Assembly: GCA_964412815.1 (NCBI GenBank)
Contig: CAYPQF010000034.1
Coordinates: 62,001 to 126,000 of the forward strand
Source of the DNA: JAOAFZ01 sp964412815
Lineage (GTDB): Bacteria > Patescibacteriota > Microgenomatia > UBA1406 > GWC2-37-13
DNA length: 64,000 nt
Reading direction: 5' to 3'
Position 1 is the first letter of the stretch, and each line of letters begins with the position of its first letter. Of the stretch, positions 36,297 to 44,590 are shown one piece after another. The notes under the pieces are model-generated. The model saw only the letters and a list, made by a program, of their open reading frames with translations. It did no database searches and had not been told where the DNA came from. The position numbers were made by a program, and so were the translations under genes.

Positions 36297-36724
36297 TCAA
36301 TATGGTCTCCCTGTTGCAATTGGTAACTGCCGGCACCGGTTTCTGCCTGCTTTCCGTTTACATAGAACGCCCAGAATTCTTTTTTTGAATCATCCGCTTT
36401 GCGCGAGCCGATCTGCGTCACAAAGGCCAGCTCTCCTTCGCCCTGCACCACGAGATTATTGGTCTGTTTGAGTAGATCCAGTGCCGTTGCTCCCTCAGGC
36501 ACTTGTTTTTTTTCTTCGGTGGCGTTCTCAGCAGAAAAATAGATGGTGTGCAGAACAGAGATCTGTTTTTGCTCTTCTATCTGCGCGGTAGTCTCGGTGT
36601 AATAGGTTTTGTTCCAGTAGTAAATACCTATATTGGCAAGTACGGTCACTACCAGCGCAATTATCATAAGCTCGATCCGGTGACGCTGTGTTTTATTTGC
36701 AGGTGATGACTGTTTGTGTTCCAT
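36272..36724 (-). CDS. Membrane-anchored DUF4430 (transcobalamin-like C-terminal) protein
   Basis: 150 residues. One membrane helix (about 18-36) presents a small extracytoplasmic domain (55-150) with VPEGATALDLLKQTNN, FWAFYVNGKQAETGAGSYQL and GDHIEWKIE. That pattern fits DUF4430, the domain also found at the C-terminus of transcobalamin and intrinsic factor. It could capture corrinoid outside the membrane and hand it to the DUF6580-like protein, whose gene overlaps its own 3' end. Confidence 0.72.
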   Translation of the reverse strand: MEHKQSSPANKTQRHRIELMIIALVVTVLANIGIYYWNKTYYTETTAQIEEQKQISVLHTIYFSAENATEEKKQVPEGATALDLLKQTNNLVVQGEGELAFVTQIGSRKADDSKKEFWAFYVNGKQAETGAGSYQLQQGDHIEWKIETYE

Positions 36725-36737
36725 GTATACGGTAAAT

Positions 36738-37271
36738 TCAGGTAACTATTTCTTTTCCGTCCGCGTATTTGCGCGCCATCATAAAAAACAGATCTGACAG
36801 TCTGTTTAAGTACTTCAGCATGATGCGTTCGCTTTCTTCTCCCAGATTGTGCGGTGTTTCGTTAATAAAAAAGGCAACCGCTTCCCGCTCTGCTCGGCGG
36901 CAGACGGTACGAAGGACATGGAACCAGCCGCCCATTTCGGTGCCGCCCGGCAAGACAAAACGCGTAAGTTTCGGGAGCTGTTTGTCCAGTTCGTCGATCT
37001 TTTTCTCGAACTTTTCAATCTCAGCCTCGATGGTGCTGATATCCCCCTCTGCGCCAGCCAGCATGGCCATCATCTGATAGAGATCCTTCTGGATACCAGT
37101 AAGCAGCTCACGATCGTCTACATCGGTGATTTTGGCGGCCACCAGCCCCATCTGGCTGGTGAGTTCGTCGATGGTCCCGTATGTGTTTACCCGGGGATGG
37201 GACTTGGCAATACGTTCTCCCCCGAAAATAGATGTTTTTCCGGTATCTCCGGTTTTGGTGTAGATTGGCAT
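36738..37271 (-). CDS. PduO-type ATP:cob(I)alamin adenosyltransferase
   Basis: 177 residues. ATP-binding N-terminus MPIYTKTGDTGKTSIFGG (1-18) and the C-terminal active-site stretch RTVCRRAEREAV are diagnostic of the PduO/MMAB family. It makes adenosylcobalamin, the cofactor of the adjacent class II ribonucleotide reductase. The start at 37271 is chosen from the conserved N-terminus. It is 13 bp upstream of the DUF4430 gene in the same direction. Upstream to nrdJ lie 127 bp without a gene. Confidence 0.92.
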   Translation of the reverse strand: MPIYTKTGDTGKTSIFGGERIAKSHPRVNTYGTIDELTSQMGLVAAKITDVDDRELLTGIQKDLYQMMAMLAGAEGDISTIEAEIEKFEKKIDELDKQLPKLTRFVLPGGTEMGGWFHVLRTVCRRAEREAVAFFINETPHNLGEESERIMLKYLNRLSDLFFMMARKYADGKEIVT

Positions 37272-37398
37272 ATATTGATAGTACAACAAAACCCCCCGAG
37301 TCCGGTTTCACCGTAGTGAATGGCTTATCGTGGGGGTCCTGTCGATTGGCATTCCTCACTTGTAATAGAGTGATGGCTTGGTTAGTGCGACCTGGATA

Positions 37399-39822
37399 TC
37401 AGCAGGCTGAGTATCCGCACCCGTAACACTTTTTACACCCTTCTTCGTGGGCAAGCAGAGCCTGGCCACAGTCCGGGCAGATGTCGAACACCACTTTGGA
37501 GCGCACCTCTTCTTTTGGCATCGCTTCCTGCATCAGCGCAGGCTGTTCGGTCTGGGATGTTAATACGGGTTGCGATTCTGGTTCGTCGGCATGACCGTTG
37601 CCGTTGGCTGCTTTTGCCGCACCGGCATGCAGTTTCTGCTGCTGTTCCAGCTGGGCAAAGTGCATATTCAGCACCTTGGCCACTGCGTCCGGAAGACTCT
37701 TCACGCGCTCCTTGCCGAAGCCCATGATGCGTCCGCCGCCGATATCCTGTAATTCATCAATAATCTTCTTGATACGCTCGGTTGGTGACAGGTTTGAACT
37801 GACACGCAGGAAGAGCGAGATGACACGGCCCAGTCCTTCTGCCATGGCATAGACATCGGTACCGGCCTTGCCAAGGTTGATAAAGACTTCGTGCGGATCA
37901 CCTTCTCCGTTTGAGTTAATGGTGATATATGCAGTACCAACCGGGGTATGCATGCGATAGGTTGAGCCCTGGACGACCATCGGGCGCGGCTTGATAGCCG
38001 GCAGTTGGACGGTTGGCTGTGCTTCTGCCTTCTTCTCTTCTTTTTTATCTTCCTTGCGGCTTAAGACGCCCATACGTGATCCGTCACGCATATAGGCAAT
38101 TCCCTTGAGTCCTTGATCGTAGGCCATGGTGTAGAGGCGCTTTACATCTTCAACAGTATGGGCATTTGGTGCGTTTACTGTTTTGGAGATGGATGCGTCA
38201 ACGTACTTCTGGATAACAGCCTGTACGGTAACATGGTCTTCCGGTGTCAGGTCGTTTGCCGAGACAAAGAAGTCCGGACGCTTGATCTTTCCGGCATCAT
38301 AGGCTTCTTTGTTGTCCTGATACCACTGTTCAAACAGATGGTGGCGGATTACATGTTCCCCCAGACGATCGCGACGGACAAACTCGAATTCGTAGACAGG
38401 CTCAATACCGGAGGTGGTGTTGGCCATCAGCGAGGTTGAGCCGGTTGGTGCCTGCATCAGGATAACCGAGTTGCGGATACCATTCTTTTTTACCGCTTCC
38501 CGAATTTCCTTGGGCATCTGTTTCATAAAGCCTGACTTTACGAACTTTTCACCGTCAAACTTCTTGAATGACCCCTTCTCCATAGCGACCTCAACAGAAG
38601 CTTTATATGCTTCGTAGCAGATCATCGCATATACTTTTTCGATAAATTCATTTGCTTCAGGTGATCCATAGCGAAGATGTAGCTTGATAAGTGCATCGCC
38701 CAGACCCATGGTACCAATTCCGATACGACGTTCTCCTTCCAGCTGTGTCTTGCGGATACCATCAAAGATGTACGGATCCATATCGACGACATTGTCCTGG
38801 AAGCGTACCGCAGCACGAACCAGATCGGGCAGGTCTTCGAAGCGGAATTTTCCCGCTTCATTAATGTTCTCGCTATCTACCAGTGCGGAAAGGTTGATGG
38901 AGCCGAGGTTACAGACACCCCATGCCGGCAGTCCTTCTTCTCCACAGGGATTGACGCAGTTGATGCGATTCCAGTAGTAGTTGTTATGCATTTTGTTGTA
39001 GCGTTCCATAAAGACCAGGCCCGGTTCGGCAGATGCCCATGCAGCCTTGGCAATCAGATCCCAGATCTTGGAAGCCTTTACAATGCGCTTTACAATGACG
39101 CGCTTGCCCAGCTTTTTCCATTCTTCGAGGTCTCCATTCCATTTTTCATCATATTCCGGATCATCAATATCCGGGAAGACCAGTGGCCAATCAGCATCGG
39201 CCTTTACTGCTTCCATAAACTTATCGGAGACACAGACAGACAGATTTGCTCCGTTAATGCGACTTAAGTCTTCTTTTACGGTAATAAACTCTTCGATATC
39301 CGGATGCCAGTCCCAGAGCATCAGCATGAGTGCCCCACGACGGGTTCCCCCCTGTTGGATTATATCTTTAGTAGCCAGCGAGAACATCTCAGCCCAGTTA
39401 CAGGGTCCGGATGAAAACCCGTTTACCTTCTTAACGCGCTCACCGCGGGGTCGCAGTGATGACAGATTAATACCGACGCCTCCTCCATGGGCCATAATCT
39501 CAACCATGTTCTTTAAGGTATCCAGAATGCCACCGCGTGAATCTTTTGGAGAAGGAATAACAAAGCAGTTGTAATACGTTACATCATACCCGGTTCCGGC
39601 GCCGGCTAAGATGCGTCCACCTGGAATATACTTGAAGTCTTTCATTGCTTCATAAAAAGCCTTTTCCCATTTTTTCTGCTGGGATTTCTTTTCGAGGGCT
39701 GCTCCTGCTTTCGCAACACGACGCCACATCTCATCGGGGGTCTGTTCGATCGGATCGCCAGCCATATCCTTCATTGAATAACGGTCTAAAAAGACCTTTT
39801 CTGAAACACCGGAAAGTTTCAT
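37399..39822 (-). CDS. nrdJ: Adenosylcobalamin-dependent (class II) ribonucleotide reductase
   Basis: 807 residues. Makes deoxyribonucleotides by a radical generated from AdoCbl. Visible motifs: YYNCFVIPSPKDSRGG (first redox Cys), HGGGVGINLSSLRPRG, NPCGEEGLPAWGVCNLGSIN (active-site Asn-Cys-Glu), MQAPTGSTSLMANTTSGIEP. The C-terminus has a CPDCG...CKKCYGCGYSAC zinc-ribbon/redox tail. The start at 39822 fits the family; the longer frame to 39873 runs into an inverted repeat. It lies downstream of nrdR and upstream of pduO-type and B12-uptake-like genes on one strand, so cofactor supply and enzyme are linked. Confidence 0.95.
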   Translation of the reverse strand: MKLSGVSEKVFLDRYSMKDMAGDPIEQTPDEMWRRVAKAGAALEKKSQQKKWEKAFYEAMKDFKYIPGGRILAGAGTGYDVTYYNCFVIPSPKDSRGGILDTLKNMVEIMAHGGGVGINLSSLRPRGERVKKVNGFSSGPCNWAEMFSLATKDIIQQGGTRRGALMLMLWDWHPDIEEFITVKEDLSRINGANLSVCVSDKFMEAVKADADWPLVFPDIDDPEYDEKWNGDLEEWKKLGKRVIVKRIVKASKIWDLIAKAAWASAEPGLVFMERYNKMHNNYYWNRINCVNPCGEEGLPAWGVCNLGSINLSALVDSENINEAGKFRFEDLPDLVRAAVRFQDNVVDMDPYIFDGIRKTQLEGERRIGIGTMGLGDALIKLHLRYGSPEANEFIEKVYAMICYEAYKASVEVAMEKGSFKKFDGEKFVKSGFMKQMPKEIREAVKKNGIRNSVILMQAPTGSTSLMANTTSGIEPVYEFEFVRRDRLGEHVIRHHLFEQWYQDNKEAYDAGKIKRPDFFVSANDLTPEDHVTVQAVIQKYVDASISKTVNAPNAHTVEDVKRLYTMAYDQGLKGIAYMRDGSRMGVLSRKEDKKEEKKAEAQPTVQLPAIKPRPMVVQGSTYRMHTPVGTAYITINSNGEGDPHEVFINLGKAGTDVYAMAEGLGRVISLFLRVSSNLSPTERIKKIIDELQDIGGGRIMGFGKERVKSLPDAVAKVLNMHFAQLEQQQKLHAGAAKAANGNGHADEPESQPVLTSQTEQPALMQEAMPKEEVRSKVVFDICPDCGQALLAHEEGCKKCYGCGYSAC

Positions 39823-39860
39823 ATGCCAAAAATTATGAAAATAATAATATTGTTTTTGAT

Positions 39861-39967
39861 GGGGTTGGTTCAAACGCTTTTAGATGCTCAAACACCGGGG
39901 ACCCCGACTTTTAGCGAAGCTAAAAGTCACCCCTGAACTCGCCCTTAAAAGCATTTGAACCAACCCC
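39861..39967. repeat. 107-bp element with 22-bp terminal inverted repeats and inner hairpin
   Basis: The left arm 39861-39882 and right arm 39946-39967 are inverted copies with one mismatch (G-U in RNA). Inside, GACTTTTAGC (39906-39915) and GCTAAAAGTC (39919-39928) form a perfect 10-bp stem with a 3-nt loop. The whole sits between nrdR and nrdJ, 38 bp before the nrdJ start. It may be a structured 5' leader or attenuator, or a MITE-like insertion. No T-run follows on the nrdJ strand. Confidence 0.8.
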
Positions 39968-39990
39968 ACTAACATGCGCCCCATTAATCC

Positions 39991-40437
39991 TTACACCAGT
40001 TTTTTCAGTTCTTTTTCAAACTCTTCCACGTCAACAAATCGGCGGAACACCGAAGCGAACCGGATATATGCTACTTTATCAATCTTCTTTAATCGCTCTG
40101 CAACCATGTTCCCGATCTCAATGCTGGAGATCTCTGTCTTTCCGGCATCACGGATCTCGTTATTAATGTTCGAGATGATCTGATCTACCTGGTCGGCAGT
40201 TACCGTGGTTTTCCCCACGCCCTTGATTACCCCATTTCTCAATTTTTCGGTATCAAACCGTTCACGACGACCATCCCGTTTAATAATCAACACCGGAATT
40301 TCTTGGACCCGTTCGTAGGTGGTGAATCGCTTACTACACGCAGGACATTGCCGTCTTCTGCGGATAGCAGCGCCCTCTTCCTGGACGCGGGTTTCGATCA
40401 CATCGGTGTTCTGGTGCTTGCAATACAGACAATGCAT
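39991..40437 (-). CDS. nrdR: Transcriptional repressor NrdR
   Basis: 148 residues. N-terminal zinc ribbon with Cys3, Cys6, Cys31, Cys34 (MHCLYC...RRQCPAC), then an ATP-cone (about 49-139) that senses ATP/dATP. It represses ribonucleotide reductase genes. It is directly upstream of nrdJ on the same strand, with a structured element between, so it likely controls its own operon. Confidence 0.96.
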   Translation of the reverse strand: MHCLYCKHQNTDVIETRVQEEGAAIRRRRQCPACSKRFTTYERVQEIPVLIIKRDGRRERFDTEKLRNGVIKGVGKTTVTADQVDQIISNINNEIRDAGKTEISSIEIGNMVAERLKKIDKVAYIRFASVFRRFVDVEEFEKELKKLV

Positions 40438-40776
40438 ATATATGGTGTGTAAAGCAAATTTAATACACTAATTATAGTATTTCAAGTGGTATAAATCAAT
40501 ACAAACTATATCATTTGCCGCAATAAGACCGTCAGTGCAATCATAACCTCAAAAAGTAAGAAAGAATGTTGAATAATGTGTTGGAAAAAGGTTTTTATTG
40601 CAATCTAAATAACTCCGATTCTGAAATGAAAAATACTCCAAAAATGTGTAAATGAAAAGAAGGGGTTGTCGGAGAAGGGAAATCGCTGTTTTTTGTAGAA
40701 CAGGGCAGCGGAAATTTCCGCTGCCCTGCCTCCGATAGCGCGAGTCCGATGACCGGCGGTGCTGCCTGGAACAGAC
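40438..40776. other. Intergenic region upstream of nrdR
   Basis: 339 bp, AT-rich, no gene. It contains TATA-rich stretches near nrdR suitable for its promoter (the spot for NrdR boxes, though I do not see a clear pair) and, at its far end, the palindromic hairpin of the neighbouring cassette. Confidence 0.45.
40701..40728. terminator. 28-bp palindromic hairpin after the 40777-41121 cassette
   Basis: A perfect palindrome, CAGGGCAGCGGAAA and its complement, lies about 48 bp beyond the cassette stop. No T-run follows on the cassette strand. Confidence 0.5.
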
Positions 40777-41121
40777 CTAGGCGCCGCCCGTGAGCAGCGC
40801 CGGCGTCAGCTCGATGGTGAACACCGGGAACTCATCCGCCGCCGAGGGGCTCACCCAGGGGATGGTGCGGACGGTGTCCTCACCTTCCACCTCGAGCAGG
40901 CCGGCGCTGCAGAGCTGCCAGGTGCGCTCCCCCCAGTAGAAGACCTGGAACCGGTCCTCGCCGGTCAGATAGAGCTGGAACATGGTGCCGTTCGGCAGGT
41001 CCAGCTCCAGGTCGACGGGCGGGCCGTGGATCCCGTCGGACAGGTCTTCCACAAAAACCGGCTTCTCCGGGTGGTAGACCGCGATCTGGACGATCGCGAT
41101 GAGGTTGTCAGGGATTTGCAT
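40777..41121 (-). CDS. GC-rich cassette gene, unknown 114-residue protein
   Basis: No family recognised. A soluble, beta-looking protein rich in Pro, Glu and Leu (starts MQIPDNLIAIVQIAVYHPEK). No signal or membrane segment. GAGGAG lies 8 nt before the ATG. It follows the frameshifted cassette gene by 28 bp on the same strand, forming a two-gene cassette with a palindromic hairpin at its end. Base composition is clearly GC-richer than nrdR on one side and the HARP gene on the other. Confidence 0.7.
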   Translation of the reverse strand: MQIPDNLIAIVQIAVYHPEKPVFVEDLSDGIHGPPVDLELDLPNGTMFQLYLTGEDRFQVFYWGERTWQLCSAGLLEVEGEDTVRTIPWVSPSAADEFPVFTIELTPALLTGGA

Positions 41122-41149
41122 GGGTAGTGCTCCTCTCGTGTGATGGGTT

Positions 41150-41452
41150 CTAGAACGGGGCTTGTGTCGGTTTGTTCAGGTCCTCCGTCAGGGTAGGCGG
41201 CGGAGCGGCATGTCCCGCGTTCCGGCTGACTCGTTCCACTCGAACGCGCGGATCAGCTCGCCGCTCGCGGTGATCATCTGACTCCTGGTACCAGGCGCCG
41301 GGCGCGAAGTAGAACACGAAGCTCCTGGTTCCGGGCGGGCAGGGCACCGCCGCGAACGAGAGGAAACCTTCTCGCATGGTGGTGTCCCAGCGAGGAGCAT
41401 CATCGCTGTGAAGGTCGAGCATGATACACACTGTTCCGTCTGGCAAACTCAT
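41150..41452 (-). pseudogene. GC-rich cassette gene with probable frameshift
   Basis: AAGGAGG five nt before ATG 41452 sets the start (MSLPDGTVCIMLDL). The frame reads well through FVFYFAPGAWYQ, then turns into Arg-rich low-quality sequence to 41150. From about 41280 the neighbouring frame gives protein-like sequence (SQMITASGELIRAFEWNES, ending MPLRRLP at 41188). A one-base shift near 41280-41290 would join them into a protein of about 88 residues. First gene of a two-gene cassette. Confidence 0.55.
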
Positions 41453-41543
41453 CCGGGCCTCCTTCTGTATCGGAACATTTGTCAATACCTATAGCATATC
41501 ACATGAACAGCATTTTTCCCTTTCAATACGCTATAATATCGCT

Positions 41544-42167
41544 ATGAATCATTCACAGGTTTATATTCTCGACACCAATCTTTTTTTTAATATGGAAGCT
41601 GGTCTGAACATGGGACAGAAAGCCGAAGAGGTAATCACCCGTATGACCGAGGCTATTCGCATGCAAAAAAAGCAGGGAGTGGTATTTATGATGCCCCCGC
41701 GCATTGTGGATGAATTCTTCAGTTTTTTTGAAGATGTTGATCAGAAGTTTTTGCAGGCATTTATTGCTGAGGTTGATGCAAAATCACCGGATTATCAGAA
41801 TATGCAGATTGGCGCGGCCACTTTTTATAAGCTGGTGAACGAAATCAGGGTTCGGAGTTACCGCGGCATGGACATCGGAGAAGAAGAGATGCGCAAAACC
41901 GGACAGATGTTTATGGGTAAAGAGAACATGGATAAAAAAACCTTTGAAATGGCGATGCAACAACCTATCAAGAAGTTCCGCGAGCGGTATCGCAATGCAA
42001 CCCGTACCGGCTTTTTAGACAGTCTGGCAGATCTTGATTTGATTATGCTGGCAAAAGAGACCGGCGGGGTAATTGTCTCGGCAGATGAGGGAGTAATTAA
42101 ATGGGCCCGGATGTTCGGGGTCAGAGAGATGCCGGTGCCGGTGTTTGGGCAGCTGATGGCTGCGTAA
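41544..42167 (+). CDS. HARP-type RNA-free ribonuclease P (UPF0278, PIN domain)
   Basis: 207 residues. PIN-fold nuclease of the family once called 'RNA ligase partner' and now known from Aquifex Aq_880 as a protein-only RNase P that matures tRNA 5' ends. Acidic metal-site residues: Asp10 (YILDTNLF), Asp159, Asp163, Asp165 (FLDSLADLDLIMLAKE) and Asp181/Glu182 (VSADEGVIKWA). A helical insertion (about 90-150) is basic, as in HARPs. TATAAT lies 6 nt before this ATG, ruling out the longer frame from 41421. The 3' end overlaps the convergent gene by 47 nt. Confidence 0.75.
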   Translation: MNHSQVYILDTNLFFNMEAGLNMGQKAEEVITRMTEAIRMQKKQGVVFMMPPRIVDEFFSFFEDVDQKFLQAFIAEVDAKSPDYQNMQIGAATFYKLVNEIRVRSYRGMDIGEEEMRKTGQMFMGKENMDKKTFEMAMQQPIKKFRERYRNATRTGFLDSLADLDLIMLAKETGGVIVSADEGVIKWARMFGVREMPVPVFGQLMAA

Positions 42168-42723
42168 CTTTGGGATTCTTCTTATGATCAAATTCCTCAT
42201 CATCAGGAATCAGATTGCTGAATAAGGTAATCAGGCGATCTGTAATGGTATACGGCGGCTTATCTACAAACTCAATTCGTTCTCCCAGGATATAGGCAAC
42301 TTTCTCCTTGGTTGCTTCGTTTGGAATAACCATATACGAATGAAGTGAATATGGCGGATGAGTGACAATGGTCAGAATCTGATAACCAAACCGTTCACTA
42401 AAGTAAAAGTACGACAACGCGTCCCAGCGGATATTTACTCCCGCAGTTTCGATGCCGAACTTCGTGATTTTGTTTTCTACTTCGGGTGGTGGTGTGATGG
42501 TGAGAATATAAAACAGGAAGAGCACTGCCCAGATGGGAATGAGAAGTATATTGTCTCCAAAAAAGAAGACAATGACAGAAAGAATCAGCGCCAGTGCCAG
42601 AAAGAATCGCATGATGTATTTCCCCCGTTTCTTATAGGGACGCAGCGGAGCCTTCCAGGAGACTAGCGTCTGGGAGCGGTTAAGCAAGCTATGGATGTCG
42701 GTGTAATTTTTTGGCTGATCCAT
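42121..42723 (-). CDS. Two-helix membrane protein, unknown
   Basis: 200 residues. Two adjacent helices (about 40-58 and 60-76) separate a basic N-terminus from a C-terminal domain of about 120 residues with WDALSYFYFSERFGYQ and HPPYSLHSYMVIP, then a charged, Pro/Ala-rich tail. It resembles small PH-like membrane proteins seen in CPR genomes, but I cannot name the family. The start at 42723 has a TATACC box just upstream; the frame to 42819 would overlap the divergent AI-2E gene. Confidence 0.6.
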   Translation of the reverse strand: MDQPKNYTDIHSLLNRSQTLVSWKAPLRPYKKRGKYIMRFFLALALILSVIVFFFGDNILLIPIWAVLFLFYILTITPPPEVENKITKFGIETAGVNIRWDALSYFYFSERFGYQILTIVTHPPYSLHSYMVIPNEATKEKVAYILGERIEFVDKPPYTITDRLITLFSNLIPDDEEFDHKKNPKVTQPSAAQTPAPASL

Positions 42724-42811
42724 AAGGTATATTGTTGTGGATTTAGCAGGAAAAGTCAAGAAAGGATCGAAAAAAATGCGAAATTTCTGATAGTGGGGTA
42801 TAATAATAATT

Positions 42812-43798
42812 ATGAACAAGCAGATAGAGATTTCATATAAATCAATTGTGTTTGCGGTCCTCTTTCCGCTCTTTCTGTGGTTTTTATGGATTAATCAGGA
42901 ACTGCTCTTTTCTCTGTTGATCGCCTTTATTTTGATGAGTGCGCTGCGTCCTATTGCAGACTGGCTGGTGGCGCACCGGTTCCCCCGGACTGCGGCAATC
43001 TTCACCGTCTTTTTCGGGTTTATTATCTTTTTTATCGGACTGGTGTCGTTGATCATACCGCCGATTGTGCTGGAAACTACCAACTTTATCCGCAACCTGC
43101 CGACCATCGTCCAGGATATAAACCCTGAAATCCGTCAGTATATTGATGTCAGCAGTATCTCGCAGTATGTCCCGACCGTAACAAACAATATTTTCGGCGT
43201 AATCGGAGGATTGTTTTCCAACTTTATCTTTATTCTGACGACACTCTTTTTTACCCTCTATTTTCTGATGGAGCGAGAGCTGGTAAGAAAAGCGCTGAAA
43301 CCGTTTTTTCAGCCGAAAGAAGTGGACCATTACGCCAAGATTGCGGAGCAGGTTGAGGTTCGTTTGACTGCATGGTTCTGGGGTCAAATCTCCCTGATGT
43401 TTATCATCGGTCTGGTTACGTATATTGTCCTGAGTCTGCTGGGAATCCGCTACGCGTTGGCTCTGGCAGTTCTCTCCGGTCTACTGGAAATTGTCCCGAA
43501 TCTGGGCCCAATTCTGGCCACTGTACCGGCTGCGCTGGTTGGTTTTTCATCGTCGGTAGTAACCGGTGTCGCAGTGCTTGCCGTCTACTTTATCATTCAG
43601 CAGCTGGAAAACGCGGTTATTGTCCCCCAGATTATGCGTCGAGCCGTTGGTGTTAACCCTATTATGACATTGATTTCTTTGTTAATCGGAGGGAAAATCG
43701 GTGGTGTGTTAGGCGTCTTGCTTTCTATTCCCATTCTCTTGATTACCCAGACCATTATAAGTGAAGTCTGGAAGCACCGGAAACAAACGCGGGAATAA
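42812..43798 (+). CDS. AI-2E family transporter
   Basis: 328 residues, eight predicted helices in the usual pattern, with the family's conserved end-segment NLGPILATVPAALVGF and QQLENAVIVPQIMRRAVGVNP. Members export small molecules or drive Na+/H+ exchange; the substrate is open. TATAAT lies 7 nt before the ATG. The last codons lie in a repeat unit shared with other gene ends downstream. Confidence 0.88.
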   Translation: MNKQIEISYKSIVFAVLFPLFLWFLWINQELLFSLLIAFILMSALRPIADWLVAHRFPRTAAIFTVFFGFIIFFIGLVSLIIPPIVLETTNFIRNLPTIVQDINPEIRQYIDVSSISQYVPTVTNNIFGVIGGLFSNFIFILTTLFFTLYFLMERELVRKALKPFFQPKEVDHYAKIAEQVEVRLTAWFWGQISLMFIIGLVTYIVLSLLGIRYALALAVLSGLLEIVPNLGPILATVPAALVGFSSSVVTGVAVLAVYFIIQQLENAVIVPQIMRRAVGVNPIMTLISLLIGGKIGGVLGVLLSIPILLITQTIISEVWKHRKQTRE

Positions 43799-43815
43799 TG
43801 CAGTAAATATGCGGG
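43787..43815. repeat. Dispersed repeat, long form, copy 1
   Basis: A 29-bp unit of the form A-A-GCGGGAATAATGC-GTA-ATATGCGG. It spans the stop codon of the AI-2E gene and the ATG of the NUDIX gene (43809). Related units occur at 45353-45381 and 45990-46018. Confidence 0.6.
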
Positions 43816-44366
43816 AAAAAGGCATACGGATACTCAAAAAAATCGACTCCATCAGTTATGCAGGGAGGTTTCATATTGGAACCTTTCTGGTAGAGCTTCC
43901 TGACGGCACACGCACACACTTCTACATTCGTGAATCCCGTCCCTACTCAATCGTTATCCCGGTACTGGATGACGGGAGATTTGTGATGGTGCGACAGTAT
44001 CGCATTGGCGCGGACACCTTTTCTATCGAGTTTCCGATGGGAGAGGTGCAAAGGGTTGAGTATCCGGAAGCTGCGGTAATCGAACTGAAAGAAGAGACCG
44101 GATACCAGGCAAAACGGTTTACGCATATCGGTCAGTTTTACATCAGTCCGGGTTGGAGCACGCAAGTGGGACATATCTATCTGGCGACACAGTTAACAGC
44201 AGGGGAACAGGAACTGGAGCCGTATGAGTTTATTGAAGTGGTGCATATGAGTGATGCTGAAATTGAACAGTTTATTGATCAGGGAAAGATAATGGATTCG
44301 TCTACATTAATCGCGTTTTCTACCTACAAACGGTTCCGTGAAAAACAGCACGGAAATCATGAATAA
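43809..44366 (+). CDS. NUDIX hydrolase, ADP-ribose pyrophosphatase-like
   Basis: 185 residues. Nudix box GEVQRVEYPEAAVIELKEET (G-x5-E-x7-[R/E]ELxEE), with the usual Arg of REUXEE replaced by Glu. It follows VMVRQYRIGADTFSIEFPMGE, the substrate-side signature of the ADP-ribose/ADP-sugar subgroup. The ATG at 43809 is inside the repeat unit; the longer frame from 43761 overlaps the AI-2E gene. The end is 10 bp past the stop of the previous gene's transcript direction, so co-transcription is plausible. Confidence 0.82.
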   Translation: MREKGIRILKKIDSISYAGRFHIGTFLVELPDGTRTHFYIRESRPYSIVIPVLDDGRFVMVRQYRIGADTFSIEFPMGEVQRVEYPEAAVIELKEETGYQAKRFTHIGQFYISPGWSTQVGHIYLATQLTAGEQELEPYEFIEVVHMSDAEIEQFIDQGKIMDSSTLIAFSTYKRFREKQHGNHE

Positions 44367-44385
44367 AACGGATTGCTCTAAAAAG

Positions 44386-44415
44386 ATATGCGGAAATCGT
44401 GCGGTATATATGCGG
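44386..44415. repeat. Dispersed TGCGG repeat cluster, NUDIX/VUT gap
   Basis: ATATGCGG at 44386-44393 and an exact TGCGGTATATATGCGG at 44400-44415. The same 16-mer recurs exactly at 45410-45425 and 46036-46051. Confidence 0.8.
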
Positions 44416-44498
44416 TTATACAACCCACAAACATCTTATAGTGATTGTTGATAACTATTGACAACAAACCTATAATATTGTATACTGGAAGTCCCCAG

Positions 44499-44590
44499 AT
44501 GGCAGTGTGTGGCTGTTGAAAAACATCCCGTTACGCATACTGCTGTCGAACACCCCGTGAATCCCCTGAGGGGAGCAAAACGCTCCCCTC
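44499..44590 (+). promoter_or_regulatory. Possible leader mini-ORF and hairpin before the VUT gene
   Basis: After a TATAAT (44471-44476) and a TATACT (44481-44486), an ATG (44499) opens a 6-codon frame M-A-V-C-G-C ending in TGA (44517-44519). A perfect 9-bp hairpin follows: GAGGGGAGC (44568-44576) with GCTCCCCTC (44582-44590). This looks like a leader-peptide/attenuator layout, but there is no T-run. Confidence 0.35.
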
